NCBI GenBank assembly: GCA_003614735.1
Contig: KZ992450.1
Location: 1 to 57,682 of the forward strand
Reading direction: 5' to 3'
DNA: 57,682 nt
From: Thamnocephalis sphaerospora
Taxonomy: Eukaryota; Zoopagomycota; Zoopagomycetes; Zoopagales; Sigmoideomycetaceae
The position numbers were made by a program, and so were the translations under genes. Position 1 is the first letter of the stretch; each line of letters begins with the position of its first letter. Positions 32,826-43,140 of the stretch are shown one piece after another. The notes beneath the pieces are model-generated. The model saw nothing but the letters and a program-made list of their open reading frames with translations, made no database searches and was not told the origin of the DNA.

Positions 32826-34870
32826 TTAGGCAAGCAGGCCGCTGTGGCGGAGCAGAGCACTTGGATCAGCCTCGCTCCGACCACGGAACGCCTTCCAAAC
32901 ATCACTCGGCGCTGTTCCGCCGCCAAGCGCCAAGACGGTGTCGCGGTAACGCTGGCCGACTTGCTCGCGCTCAATGCCGTGCTTACCCTCGAACGCTGCG
33001 TAGGCGTCCGCAGAGTACATCTCGGACCACTTGTAGCTATTCATGCGTAAGCAGAAATACGTTAGAAGGTCGTTTGTTACACGGTAGCTTGATGGCGCGA
33101 GCTACCTGTAATAGCCGGCGCTGTAGCCGCCACCAAAAATATGCGCAAAGCTGCATAGGAACCGGTCCTCAGGGATGCGCTCTACCAGCGCATATCGATC
33201 GCCAATGCGCCGGTCCACCATCACGGGCCATTCGGCGTCGCTTTCTACAGGAATGCGGTGCAGCTCCAGATCCACATGCGAGAATTGAAGCTACACATAC
33301 AAACTGTGCTTAGCTATGGTTACTGCGGCAGTGGGTGTCTTTGATGTGCTCACCTGGCGAAGCATGGCAATACCAGCCAGGAATTTGCGCTCTTCCTGCA
33401 GCGCGTCTATCATTGAGCTCGGCATGGGTTCGTAGGTATCGATGTGTGCCGACAGCTGCTGCAGCGTGTCTTTTTCGTAGCAAAAGTTTTCCATAAACTG
33501 AGAGGCTACCTAGATGTTGGCATATACGCTGTTAGCAAATACGCACCACGGCATCGCTAGCACATGGTCGACGAAATAGGACACTTGCCTCAATAAAGTC
33601 CCTGCAAAAGTATGCACAATGGATACAGAATCGTTAGCCAACATTAAGGCCGGCATACTTGAATCTGCGCTTACCATTCAATGCCAGAGACTCCGGACGC
33701 TTGCGGAGCATCGACCGTTGTGAGCATCTATTGCCCACATTACAGATTAATAAGGCGTTAGCAGCACCGTGACGGCGCACAAAATCATGTCCACCCACAT
33801 GCTGGAGGCAATGGCCAAACTCGTGGAAAAGTGTAAGCACATCGGAAAACTTCATGGTTGCAGCCTTATCATTGGAAAGTGGAGCAGGCTGATTGCAGAC
33901 CAGGTATGCTATATCGCATCCAGCATCATTAGCCAACGTTCCTGCTGTGAACATGCCATCGCGCTACCAACCAATGGGAAGGCGAACGCCATTGTCCTGC
34001 TTCCACCGCGTTGCGCACACGTCCATCCACGCGCCAGAGCGCTTCTCTTCCGGACGACTATGCAGCGGTACGTTGATGTGCTTTGTCAACACAAAATGCC
34101 ACGCGCATACCAACAGCAGTACTCACCTGTAAAAGTCACCGTAAAAGTAGGCCAGCGGTTGAGCGTTGTCGCGCCTGGTGACTTTGTACAATTTTACATC
34201 CTTGTTCCAAACACTGGGTGCGCCCACGCTGGTAGGCTCCACTTCGCGGACACTAATGTCGAAAAGTCGCTCGGCCATGGAAAACATGCCAGAGATCACC
34301 CGTGGGAAGGGCAAATATTTGGCGACTTTTTCCTGATCGATACCCATCGAAAACTTGCGATAGTGCTCGCTCACAAAACCAACATCCCACGGCTGAAGCG
34401 TGCCGGAAATGCTCAACTTTTCGTGTGCAAACTGGGTCAACACAGCCAGTTCATCGCGGCCACGAACGCTGGCGGCATCGTAGAGCGAATCGATGAGATT
34501 TAGCACCGAGCCCACATTCTTGGCCATCTTGTTGGCCAAGGACATTTCGGCATAGCAGTTGTATCCCAGGAGCTTGGCAAGCTCTATAATGCCATGTCAT
34601 AAGTAAGCAAGTACGATGCAAATCGCCGGCAGTCTCCATCCACGTACCTTCACGCAGCTGAAGCATTTCATGAACAATAGGCTGATTATTGTGGCTGCCG
34701 CTCGATGCCTTGGACACATTGGCGCGATATACCTGATTTCCCAACCGTTAGTTCATGCCGTGATCCTATAGCCAACAAAGACCTACCGGCACACGCGCGA
34801 CTCGCTGCTGCAGTGCTGCCAGAGTCGCAATGATGGCCGTGGGAGCAATACAGGTGACAGCACGTGTAAT
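32826..34870 (-). CDS. M3-family zinc oligopeptidase, N-terminal region not found
   Basis: A thermolysin-like metallopeptidase for short peptides (oligopeptidase A/thimet group). Traced exons: ~34870-34787, 34732-34648, 34583-34127, 34057-33972, 33908-33799, 33727-33675, 33601-33585 or -33589 (microexon), 33509-33354, 33290-33106 and 33036-32826. Zinc motif HEFGH sits in [13 protein letters not shown]; downstream are [38 protein letters not shown] and the terminal [10 protein letters not shown]. Upstream, the match begins at [20 protein letters not shown], which in the family lies ~240 residues into the protein. Only a short upstream exon ([12 protein letters not shown]) precedes it, and no start codon could be settled. 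Either the N-terminal helical domain is missing or diverged, or it is not in this assembly. The active-site half looks intact. Confidence 0.8.
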
Positions 34871-35204
34871 GTACGGGCAGCGACAGCTGGTGAGCGTGCA
34901 AATGTAGTGGGAAAGGAGGAGCACGAAAGAGTAGTGTGGCGTATTGGATATCAGCGGCGGCGAATGAGTGCGGTGGGAAAGGCGAATTAGCAGAAAAGGG
35001 GAAAGCGAGCCGAGCCAAGCCGATCTGCCACCACGACTGTCACGCTACCCAGCCATCTGCAACATGCATTTATAGCGAAGGACGCTACCAAAGAACTGCA
35101 AACAAGACATTTGTACGCCAGAGATGCGGCAGGTAGTGTATTACACCACAAAACGACTTTTGAATACATCGAAGCGGTATACCGACAGCAAACTAACATG
35201 CTTT

Positions 35205-36614
35205 CTAGACATGGTGACACGGATCAAAGCTGCGATGGACGCCATCCAGCGCCTGGTTGATCTGGCGTGTAATGGCGGCATCGTCAATGAGAATGTTGAA
35301 TTCCTGCGAGTGGTACCAGCTCTGTGCATCCTGATTGCCGCTACCGACGATGGCGAATTCATCGTCAATGGACATGTATTTGACATGGGTCCAGTCGTCC
35401 GAGCTGGGTTTTGCGCCTACTGGAAAGCGCTTGCTCATGTACCAGCATACTCTTAGCCGAGACCTCAGTGTGGTGTCGTTGCCGATGGCATTGAATAGCC
35501 TGAGCATGGCCAGCATGTTGCTGCCGTCGCTCTGTCCCGGAGGAAACACAAACTGAGGCAGGTCCAGGCCGTACAGTTCCACCAAATCCACCTTCACACC
35601 GCGGCGAAGCGTGCGCAAAATCATCTCGCGTCCGCTGTCGGTGCTAAAGTTGGGCGTCATGATGAAAGCTTTGTGCGTGGCTGCATCCATGGCTGCCTTC
35701 CACGCAACATTCTGGGGCGTGTCCTCGGGCGGACCCAGAAATGGGCCGTAGTAGGGGTTCGCCGCGACGACCATTGGCACCATGTCGGACGTGGTATGCG
35801 GCGCTGGCGTGCGCAGCACTGGGGCCGGCTCGTTCCAAGATTGGAAAAAGTCGGCCCGCACCGATTGCGCGATGGGGCCTTCAAGACCGATAAGCATATC
35901 CAGACCTGTCTCGGTGTCTATGTTCTTGGAACCGATAGAAGCCAGGCGCCCGTCCACGGCGAGTGTTTTGGAGTGCAGCGCGCCAAGCGGCCAACGATGA
36001 AAGGTCTTGACGCGTAGGTCCAGATTAGGCACGTCCCGTACTCGCGGCAGGCCAAGTGCCTCCGGAGCTAGTTTGTAGTATTTGAACAGCGCGTTGACCA
36101 CGCCGGATGTACCTGGCCTAGAAGAGCCAATGAATGCGAGTAGTCCTGCTGTATCGACTAGAATGTAGACACGAATGCGCGTGCCACTCGCCTTTGCCTT
36201 GGCATCCAGCGTGCGCACTGCATCGGCCATCTGCCTTGCACAGAGCGACTTGCGATCGTATAGAAATGTCTCCAGCACAACCTCTTCTTGCGCCTTGACA
36301 GCATAGTTGGTGATAAACTCCTCACATAGAGTGTCGTTTGGAGAGTGCTGGAAGCTAAAGCCAAGCACGCGGCCAGCTGTAGGTAGGTATTGTATGGGGC
36401 TGGTGAGCCGTTCAGGATACTTTTTAGCAGTTTGCATAACAGCGTCAAAGACGTGCCGTGCCTTGGGACTGAGTGCTCGCGGAAAAACGGACTCGTAGTT
36501 GGACGGCGATGCCTGCGGGTAGGGTGTCTGCGGTATGGACACTGGCAGCGCGATGACATAACGTGCTGCTAGCAGCAGCATCGCCGTTACGATAGGTAGT
36601 TGTAGGGTGCGCAT
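35205..36614 (-). CDS. Secreted phospholipase D-like protein
   Basis: A single exon of 469 aa with a clear signal peptide (MRTLQLPIVTAMLLLAARYVIALP). Two complete HKD motifs (HxKx4Dx6GSxN) are present: HSKTLAVDGRLASIGSKN (~residues 214-231) and HVKYMSIDDEFAIVGSGN (~420-437). The second half also shows FIMTPNFSTDSGREMILRTL before the motif, as in bacterial-type PLD and cardiolipin synthases. The enzyme should hydrolyse or transfer phosphatidyl groups outside the cell or in the secretory lumen; the substrate is not deducible. No membrane segment follows the signal peptide. The gene lies downstream of the M3 peptidase in opposite phase of use, with no sign of co-regulation. Confidence 0.88.
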   Translation of the reverse strand: MRTLQLPIVTAMLLLAARYVIALPVSIPQTPYPQASPSNYESVFPRALSPKARHVFDAVMQTAKKYPERLTSPIQYLPTAGRVLGFSFQHSPNDTLCEEFITNYAVKAQEEVVLETFLYDRKSLCARQMADAVRTLDAKAKASGTRIRVYILVDTAGLLAFIGSSRPGTSGVVNALFKYYKLAPEALGLPRVRDVPNLDLRVKTFHRWPLGALHSKTLAVDGRLASIGSKNIDTETGLDMLIGLEGPIAQSVRADFFQSWNEPAPVLRTPAPHTTSDMVPMVVAANPYYGPFLGPPEDTPQNVAWKAAMDAATHKAFIMTPNFSTDSGREMILRTLRRGVKVDLVELYGLDLPQFVFPPGQSDGSNMLAMLRLFNAIGNDTTLRSRLRVCWYMSKRFPVGAKPSSDDWTHVKYMSIDDEFAIVGSGNQDAQSWYHSQEFNILIDDAAITRQINQALDGVHRSFDPCHHV

Positions 36615-37351
36615 TGTGTTATCGGTGTGTTCATCAGTAGTTGTCCATAGGCTGTATATGGGTGGTAGCGTAGTATCACCGACCGGAAGCGTAAAAAAGA
36701 GCGCGAAATGGCCAAAGATGCGCAGTGAGGTTGGTCGATCATGTAAAATAGTCGATTAAACTTCCATTTCGCGGACAGTGAACATAGGCCTTCAGTAACG
36801 GTCGACGTAGGACAAATGGGCAGGAAACGTGCGTGCAATTGCTAAAGGCCAATGTGACAACAAGCTCTTCGTCCCATACAGGGAAGAGCGCATGGCCGAG
36901 CAAGCGTTTGCTGGCATCTAGCATGAGAGTGTGTGCATTCTATGGCGTTTAAGGTATACCAGGTGCCTTGTGCGGCAGGGCGAATGTGGATGGTTCGCCT
37001 TGGGAAAGGACGTGCAATAGTCGCTAATGCCTATACCTTGGATGAAAATGGCGCCGACATGTGTATGGCGTGCGCGTGTAACAGACCCGAGTGGTTTTTA
37101 TTGCCGACAGCGTAGCATGTGCGTGTATCTTACCGCCAAGCGGAACGGCCAAGCTACCGTGCCAAATGGTAGAGCAAGGTATAGCTTCCAAGGCAAATGC
37201 TGGTATGCGGAATCCATGCACAGGCTAGCACCATAGGCGGGCAAGTAGAATAGGATTATGCTTGGATGAAGATGCGCTGTAGCGTGATCAGCATTGGCCA
37301 TAGTGTGCATCCGTCTGAAGTAGGCTACCACCACATCTGCGCAAAAGGCGG
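36615..37351. other. Intergenic region upstream of the PLD-like gene
   Basis: This 737-bp stretch lies between the PLD-like start and the TRAF7-like stop, both on the minus strand. It should hold the TRAF7-like 3' end and the PLD promoter. Short frames on the plus strand (36933-37236) show no domain. No regulatory element was recognised. Confidence 0.45.
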
Positions 37352-39704
37352 TTAGGGATGTTTCGCAAAGCGCCCGTTACGGCCACGCACCTTGATAGTC
37401 TTGTCGGCGCATCCGGTAACCAAGCAGCCATCGCCTAGTGTCATAGCGTGCACGTAACCCTTGTGACCCCGCAAGACCAAATCACAGCGCCACATTCTTG
37501 TGTCCCAGCGACGCACGGTATGGTCGAAGCTGGCACTGAACAGTTTTGCCGCCGGCCCTTCGCCTCCACCAAGTGCGCCTGCACTGCCTCCATGACCGCT
37601 CTGGCCTGCGTACGCTAGCTGCCACACCTCCCAGTCGTGGCCTTCCAGTCGCGCCAGCGGCCGTGCATCTTCCAAAGAAAACGCATGAATCAAAGCATCG
37701 TACGTGCTGGCAAACAGCAGTCCATCGCCTGCGGCACAGTCTAGCGCTTCAGCCTGCGTTGGAATTGTGCGTGTGCACATGCCCGTGGCCACATCCCAAA
37801 TCTGCCGGTTTTAGGGATACTTTAGCGCCAACAGCACCGGACCGACGACCTCTGTATGTGCTCACCTTGAGGGTGTGATCGCTTGATGCAGTAACGATAC
37901 GTCCGTCGTGCAACGGCGTGATGGAGTTGATGTTATTGTTGTGGCCGGTAAAGGTAGCTGTGTTTTCTAAGGTGTGCACATCCCAGACCTGTAATGTGCA
38001 TGAGCATGATTAGCAATCTATAGACAATGTTGCACGACTGGGCCGCTCACCTTGATGGTCTTGTCCGAAGATGCAGAAAACAGTCGGTCACCTAGGATAG
38101 CCAGCCCGTAAATCTTTCCATGGCGATTGCTTAGCGTGGAAATGGGCCGCGCGCGCTCTCCCTCGTCTATTGCGTTCAAGCAGCTTGCGACATCCCAAGC
38201 CTAAGCGACACAACACCCTGTCAGTATGATGAGGCCTAGTGCATTTTTGCCTGGCTCACTTTGATGTTGCCATCTTTTCCGGCGCTAAACAGCCGATTTG
38301 CGTCGCTGTGATGCGCCAAGGCCCAGACTGACATTCGATGATCGTGTAGCGTGTAGACCTTTTGTTCGTCGCGCACATTGAGCACCTGAAGTGATCGTAA
38401 AGTGAGCTGCTGCACAGCAACGTGTAGATCTTGTCCTAAGCATTTGCGCTTGCCTACCTTGATGGAACCATTGTGTGCGCCAGAAAACAAAATGTCGTCG
38501 CCATAGCAAAGAGAGGTAACGCCGCTTGCGTGGTAGTTGATGGTGCGGCGGCAGATGATGCTGCCATGCACCCAAGAGTCCCATGGATCCACTGTAGACT
38601 GCGCAAACACGCACAGGTGCGCTAGTGTCAGCTTCCACTACCGCACTGCCACGGCACCTTTGCAGTGACTACGCACGCGCATTCCGGCAGATACAAGGCC
38701 AGCGAGTTCGCCGTTGATGGCCGGCTCTGGCGATGTGGTTCCATTGGTTGACACGGGTATGCTGATGCCATCCATACTAGGCTGCTTTGTCATGATGGTT
38801 GAGGAGGTGGGCGACGGTAGCAGCACGCGCGACTGCTCGGTCAACAGTGCACGCAGTGTCTCCAGCTCCTCCGTGTGCGTCTACGCCAGCAGCAATAGCG
38901 ATGAGCTGACCTGGACGATCATCCACGACAACAGCAGTGGTATAGCACACGAGTGTCGCTGCATCTAGGTTTGTCGCGAGATGGTCCTTTGCTTGCCTAC
39001 CTGTAGCTGATCCTCCAGCGTCTTTACACGGTCGTTCATGGTCGCAATGAACGGCTTGAGCTGCTCGTACGCACACACTTCCAAGTGGGGCGTAACAGCA
39101 CGCTCTGGACCTAGATGTCGCGTCGTTAATACCCGCCCGTTGCTCATCTCGCCGGCAGACACCCACCGACAAAGCGGCAGCCCAGCGTGGCATGATGGCA
39201 TTTGACGGGCGTAAACGCACACTGCGCCATGTGCGTGGGTAGATCGTCCAGACGAACGGTTGTCAGGCAGCCGTGTGCCCGGTTGGTACAATAAACTTGC
39301 AGTTCGCCGACCAGATTGGAAAGAACAAGGTTTGGATGCAAATCTGGCATGCACACACACGTATGAGCTCGGCACGTGGCTGTCGCTCCATCCGCAGCAC
39401 CGCCGCTGCTGCCTACCATCATTGCGGATGTGACTCCGGCACAGCGGACAAAGCGCCTCCACCTCTATCGACTGGAAGATACACGTGGAGCAGAACGAAT
39501 GGTTGCAGGACCGGGTAATGAGCGGGTCCTGGTAGACATCCTGGCAGCTGACGGCACAGCCATGCATCAAGCGACGCGTCAGCCACGGCCGTGGGGTGGC
39601 GTCGGGCGCTCTGCTGTGCAGCCAGCGTCACAAATCACCTACACAGGACAGAGAAAGGACGCCGACGGCGTCTGCACGAATTCCACGTCGGCCGGTGCTT
39701 GCAT
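37352..39704 (-). CDS. TRAF7-like RING/TRAF-zinc-finger/WD40 protein
   Basis: A likely E3 ubiquitin ligase. Ten predicted exons: 39704-39643, 39547-39417, 39343-39167, 39110-39001, 38880-38647, 38598-38458, 38385-38260, 38200-38051, 37988-37866 and 37801-37352, 567 aa. In order: a C3HC4 RING (CPVC, then SCNHSFCSTC, then CPLC; residues ~18-60), a TRAF-type zinc finger (CTNRAHGCLTTVRLDDLPTH, then CPFTP-like AQCAFTPVKCHHATLGC), a coiled coil (LKPFIATMNDRVKTLEDQLQ, then EELETLRALLTEQ), and a C-terminal seven-bladed WD40 domain (SGAHNGSIKV, SAGKDGNIKA, SASSDKTIKVWDV, TASSDHTLKIWDV, TGCADKTIKV). Same domain order as animal TRAF7, which regulates MEKK3 signalling. The fungal substrate is unknown. 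Four consecutive introns fall at the same blade position, in phase 0. Confidence 0.9.
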
Positions 39705-40031
39705 GGCGCAGTCGCGTTAGTAGCTTGCGATCCCGGGAGTCAGCGTTGCGGTTGTAGGCGTGATAGAGCAGGAAAGGATACGGCGTGGTGGTGTGCCCAG
39801 GCCAGCCAGCCAGGGTCCAGTCGTAGAGTACAAGCGGCCAGGGTGCCAAAGTAAAATGCGCGCTCCTCTATCCGGCTACACCACTGATGCCGGTGATGCC
39901 GTCAGGATCACGTGCCTGCATAACAACATCTTTGTCTCTTTTGCCTAAAGCAAAGTGTTTCGCTGCTTGCTGTTCCACCGCGCTAGATCTGCCACATACA
40001 TTTGCACCAGGCTGCTGCCGACGCCAACGCC
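39705..40031. other. Divergent promoter region
   Basis: This 327-bp stretch lies between the TRAF7-like start (-) and the SOM1-like start (+). Frames on both strands cross it without recognisable domains, and no motif was named. Confidence 0.4.
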
Positions 40032-40304
40032 ATGACGCCCGACGCATCCGTGCGTACGCTACGCGACAGCCTCTCTTCTCCGAGCCAATCTGCCGCAGCC
40101 GCGACTGCCGCCTGCCAGCTATTGCAGCTGGTGCAGTATCGGTGCGAATTCGACGGCCGACGCGTCCTGTGCCGTCCGTTTGCGCGCTATTTTGAACGGC
40201 ACGTTCCTGGGCTTGGGCCGACAGCGATGGGCGCGAACCGACGAGTAGTCCGACTGACCATTGGCACTGCGATCTTTCAGATGCGCTGGCCGACCGACGC
40301 GTGA
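40032..40304 (+). CDS. SOM1-like mitochondrial inner-membrane protease accessory protein
   Basis: A small frame of 90 aa from the ATG at 40032. The segment AACQLLQLVQYRCEFDGRRV followed by L-C-R-P-F-A-R-Y-F-E-R matches the Som1 pattern C-x-L-x-x-L-x-Q-Y-x-C...x-V-x-C-x-P-x-x-R-x-F. Som1 assists the Imp1/Imp2 peptidase that matures intermembrane-space proteins. After F-E-R-H the frame (GLGPTAMGANRRVV) no longer resembles the family V-E-T-T end, so a missed intron or a diverged tail is likely. A longer antisense frame (39868-40455) is Arg/Ser-rich and is taken as a shadow. Evidence is one short motif only. Confidence 0.42.
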   Translation: MTPDASVRTLRDSLSSPSQSAAAATAACQLLQLVQYRCEFDGRRVLCRPFARYFERHVPGLGPTAMGANRRVVRLTIGTAIFQMRWPTDA

Positions 40305-41307
40305 GATTGTGCCCGGCGAAGCGCCAGACTCGTCCGCCTACGCAAGCGCCGTGGTACAAGGCGCATAGCTGTGCCAAGGACGCCTTGGAAGCGCTGCCGT
40401 CAAAGGCCATTCGCCAGCGGCATGCATGAGCGCAGATGCTGGGGGCTTTATCCAAGACGCCATCGGCGGCCGGATTACCGCGCCTCCCTGGGCGTCAATG
40501 GCGTGACGCGTGCCTGGCGAGCATCATCGCTGCTTGGTTGGCTCGCACATGTCGGAGCTTCCGACGGCCAGGAGTGCGCACACCTGCTTATCTGACTTGC
40601 CCATCGCTGTGACATGAGCTAAAGAGGCTGCTCCGTCTGTTTGGCCATGTGACCGGCTGGATTCGCCCAGCGAGTGACTGGGCCAATAACCGAGACAGTC
40701 ACGCCGTCTCCACTGTGTGGCTGCCCCCTTTTTTGCTACAAGAAGCAGGCCCGCGAGCCGTCACGGCCAGTGTCTGCAATCTTACTGCTGTGTTTGCCTC
40801 TGTTCCTGTCACTGCCGCCTGCTGTGTGCAAGGACGACTGCTGCCTGTTTATCTGTCACGCAATCCACTGCGGTCCATGTCCTTGCTTGCACGTGTCCGT
40901 CCACTGCTCGCGTACTCCTTTGCCCAGCCCACATTGTAGGTTTTGCTGCGCTTGGGAACTTTTTGGCGCCAACCAATATATCACAGCGTATCGCGCTCTC
41001 TCTCCTTCTCCTTGGCCTGTCAAGTGACCTGCTGCCACACGTCAGTCGGTATACCATCACTAGCGTCATTCGTTGGTAACGAATACTCATCTGGCCAGCG
41101 TATACACCTCATTACCCTGCCATCTTCGCCTTTTTACCATTACAGCAGCAGGTCACCAAGCTTGCTTGCTCCTCTTTGGTGTGCGCCGACTTGCTGCCAC
41201 TTTTGCGCCATCTCACGAGTCGACCGCCCGTAGAAGACTGTACACACGCACGCACGCACGCACGCACACGCCTATCCGCCACATCTTGGGCACATCGCTG
41301 ATACGCA
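40305..41307. other. Pyrimidine-rich intergenic region
   Basis: About 1 kb before the membrane-anchored protein gene. 40640-41240 is C/T-rich on the plus strand with no stops in some frames, giving meaningless open frames. A (CACG)n tract lies at 41243-41268. A short frame at 40427 (MSADAGGFIQDAIGGRIT) has a protein-like look but only 25 codons. Confidence 0.45.
41243..41268 (+). repeat. (CACG)n microsatellite in the 5' leader
   Basis: About six CACG/ACGC units lie ~40 bp before the start codon at 41308. Confidence 0.95.
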
Positions 41308-43140
41308 ATGATGCGTTCCACTACTAATGCTAGTGAAGAACGCGAGTATGCAGAAGTACCGCGGTATGCCGCCACTGGCACTGGCACTGGCACATCGACG
41401 GGGCACGGCTCTGCCTGGTCCGGCGACAGCGACTGGGTGCTTACGTCGCAGACGCCAGACTCGCTGCTGGCCATCACGCCTCCCGGCGGTGAAGGTAGGC
41501 TTGCACACGGCTTTGCTAGCTTGCCGGCGCCATTTAACCATTGCTTGCATGCATGCTTCTAGGCAGCGTCTGGGTACAGGTGGCCGCTTCGTTTGACCGG
41601 CAGATGCGCCATGCTCGCACGCAAAATACCGGCGCAACCAGAGCAAGCGTCACCGACTCGCCGCTTCTGATCGGTAGCGAGCTGCTAAATGATACTAGCC
41701 AGTCGCTGCAGCCGGAGCGCATACAGTATGCGGCAAATACTGGAAGCGCCGTATCACTGACAAGTGTGCCCGTGATTTCTCCAACCAGTGACTCATTTAC
41801 GCTTCCAGAATCAAGCACCACTGGTTCCCCTGCACGCACACTAGATGCACACATTGAGGCCGATTTGGTAGCCAGGTACGTAGTCAGACGTCGCTATGCT
41901 CGACGCGAACACTGTGCTAAGTGTATTTGCGTGCGTTGCACAGTGTTGCAGAGCTGCTGGCTTCGGCTGCCTCGACGTTCGCCGACGACTTGGCCGTTGG
42001 CAGCGGTCGTGACAGCAGCCGCCACACCGTCATGGCTACTGCCCCCGCTTCGGTCGGCGATAGTGCGCTGCCGTCCGCGGTTACGGCGCCAGCCGCACCC
42101 CCAACACTTTTGCAGCTACCTGGTATGCACAGTCTCCTTGAGGAGGTGTCCACGCGCTCCCCCACGCTGCGGGCACTGCCTGCAACATGCTCGCCACCCG
42201 TGCTCGGCACACTGACGGCAACGCTGCGCGCTGTCTCTGCTTTTCGGCGCGCCGGCTCACGGCCAAGTACCCGCGCCTCTTTGCCAGCTAGCCCGCAGGA
42301 CAGCTCAGCAGCCCAGGGACCGCTGGCAGGCACTCGGTCCTTGTGGAATACCCCGCCGTCTGCCGAAGCAGATGTGCAACTCGTTTCCGGCACAGCAGAG
42401 ATGGAGGCGCTCATGGCCAGCACACCTGCGGGCAGGGTGCATGGCAACAGTACACGTTCCTCGCGCGCTGACAAGCAAAGAAGCACCGAGATGTCCCCGC
42501 CCACGGCATCGGAAGAGGCGGCCAAAGTCGCTGCAGATGAAGGCACCGGTGCCGCCTCGCATACCATTGGTCGCGCCCATACGCCGCTGGCAGCAGGCAC
42601 ATCTACCACCAATGCCACCAGCGGCTCTCGTCCTGAGCGGCTGCACTTGACAGCCGACAGCCGACAATACGACCAGAGCACCGTGTGCGCCGGCCGTCAG
42701 CGACGTGTTCGTGCTTCGTGCGCTGCCGAAACAGCAAGCACACCAAGACAGCGCCGCACTGAAGCAAATGCAGCGTCGGATAAGCACCACAGTATGCGTC
42801 GCTCCAGCCGTCGCACAAAGAACACCGGCCAGCCCGATGCCAGTTCTGGTCGACTTCAGAGCGTGCGCGCCTGGTAGGTGTTTATGGCACTTTTATGACT
42901 TTGTTACAATCGCTGACCTTGCTTCTTTATCGCTAGGCTTGCAACCGAAGTGTCGACCACTATTCTGTCGGCTACAGTGCTTTCCATTGTGCTGTTTGGG
43001 GCTGGCGTGGGTGTGGGGTAGGTCATTACCGCCCAAACTACATGATAGACATGCTACTGACCCGTTACTGACATGCTGCTGTTACTGACAGGTCATGGAT
43101 CAGGTCCAGCCGCTGCCACTGCACCAGTGTGGCCGCCTAG
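41308..43140 (+). CDS. Unrecognised disordered protein with one C-terminal membrane segment
   Basis: Five predicted exons: 41308-41494, 41563-41875, 41944-42873, 42937-43017 and 43092-43140, 519 aa, every junction in phase. About 470 residues are Ser/Thr/Ala/Arg-rich and disordered. Near the N-terminus are W/Y-x-x-V motifs resembling Atg8-interacting motifs (REYAEVP; GSVWVQV) and DSDWVLTSQTPDS. A basic cluster (RRVRASC... RRSSRRTKN) precedes a single hydrophobic segment (TTILSATVLSIVLFGAGVGV) followed by only ~16 residues. The topology is that of a tail-anchored protein facing the cytosol. This shape recalls autophagy receptors and organelle tethers, but that is inference and no family was recognised. 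If the last intron is skipped or moved, an alternative C-terminal frame exists to 43345. Confidence 0.65.

Noticed and set aside
33510-33588. Third GC-AG intron in the M3 peptidase
   Set aside because: A GT donor 4 nt downstream paired with an alternative AG gives the same length and better family residues, so the GC reading is not needed.
39868-40455. 195-codon minus-strand frame opposite the SOM1-like gene
   Set aside because: Arg/Ser/Gln-rich shadow; the plus strand carries a recognisable cysteine pattern.
40427-40504. Short frame MSADAGGFIQDAIGGRIT as a small gene
   Set aside because: Only 25 codons, no splice continuation that I could phase, and no family match.
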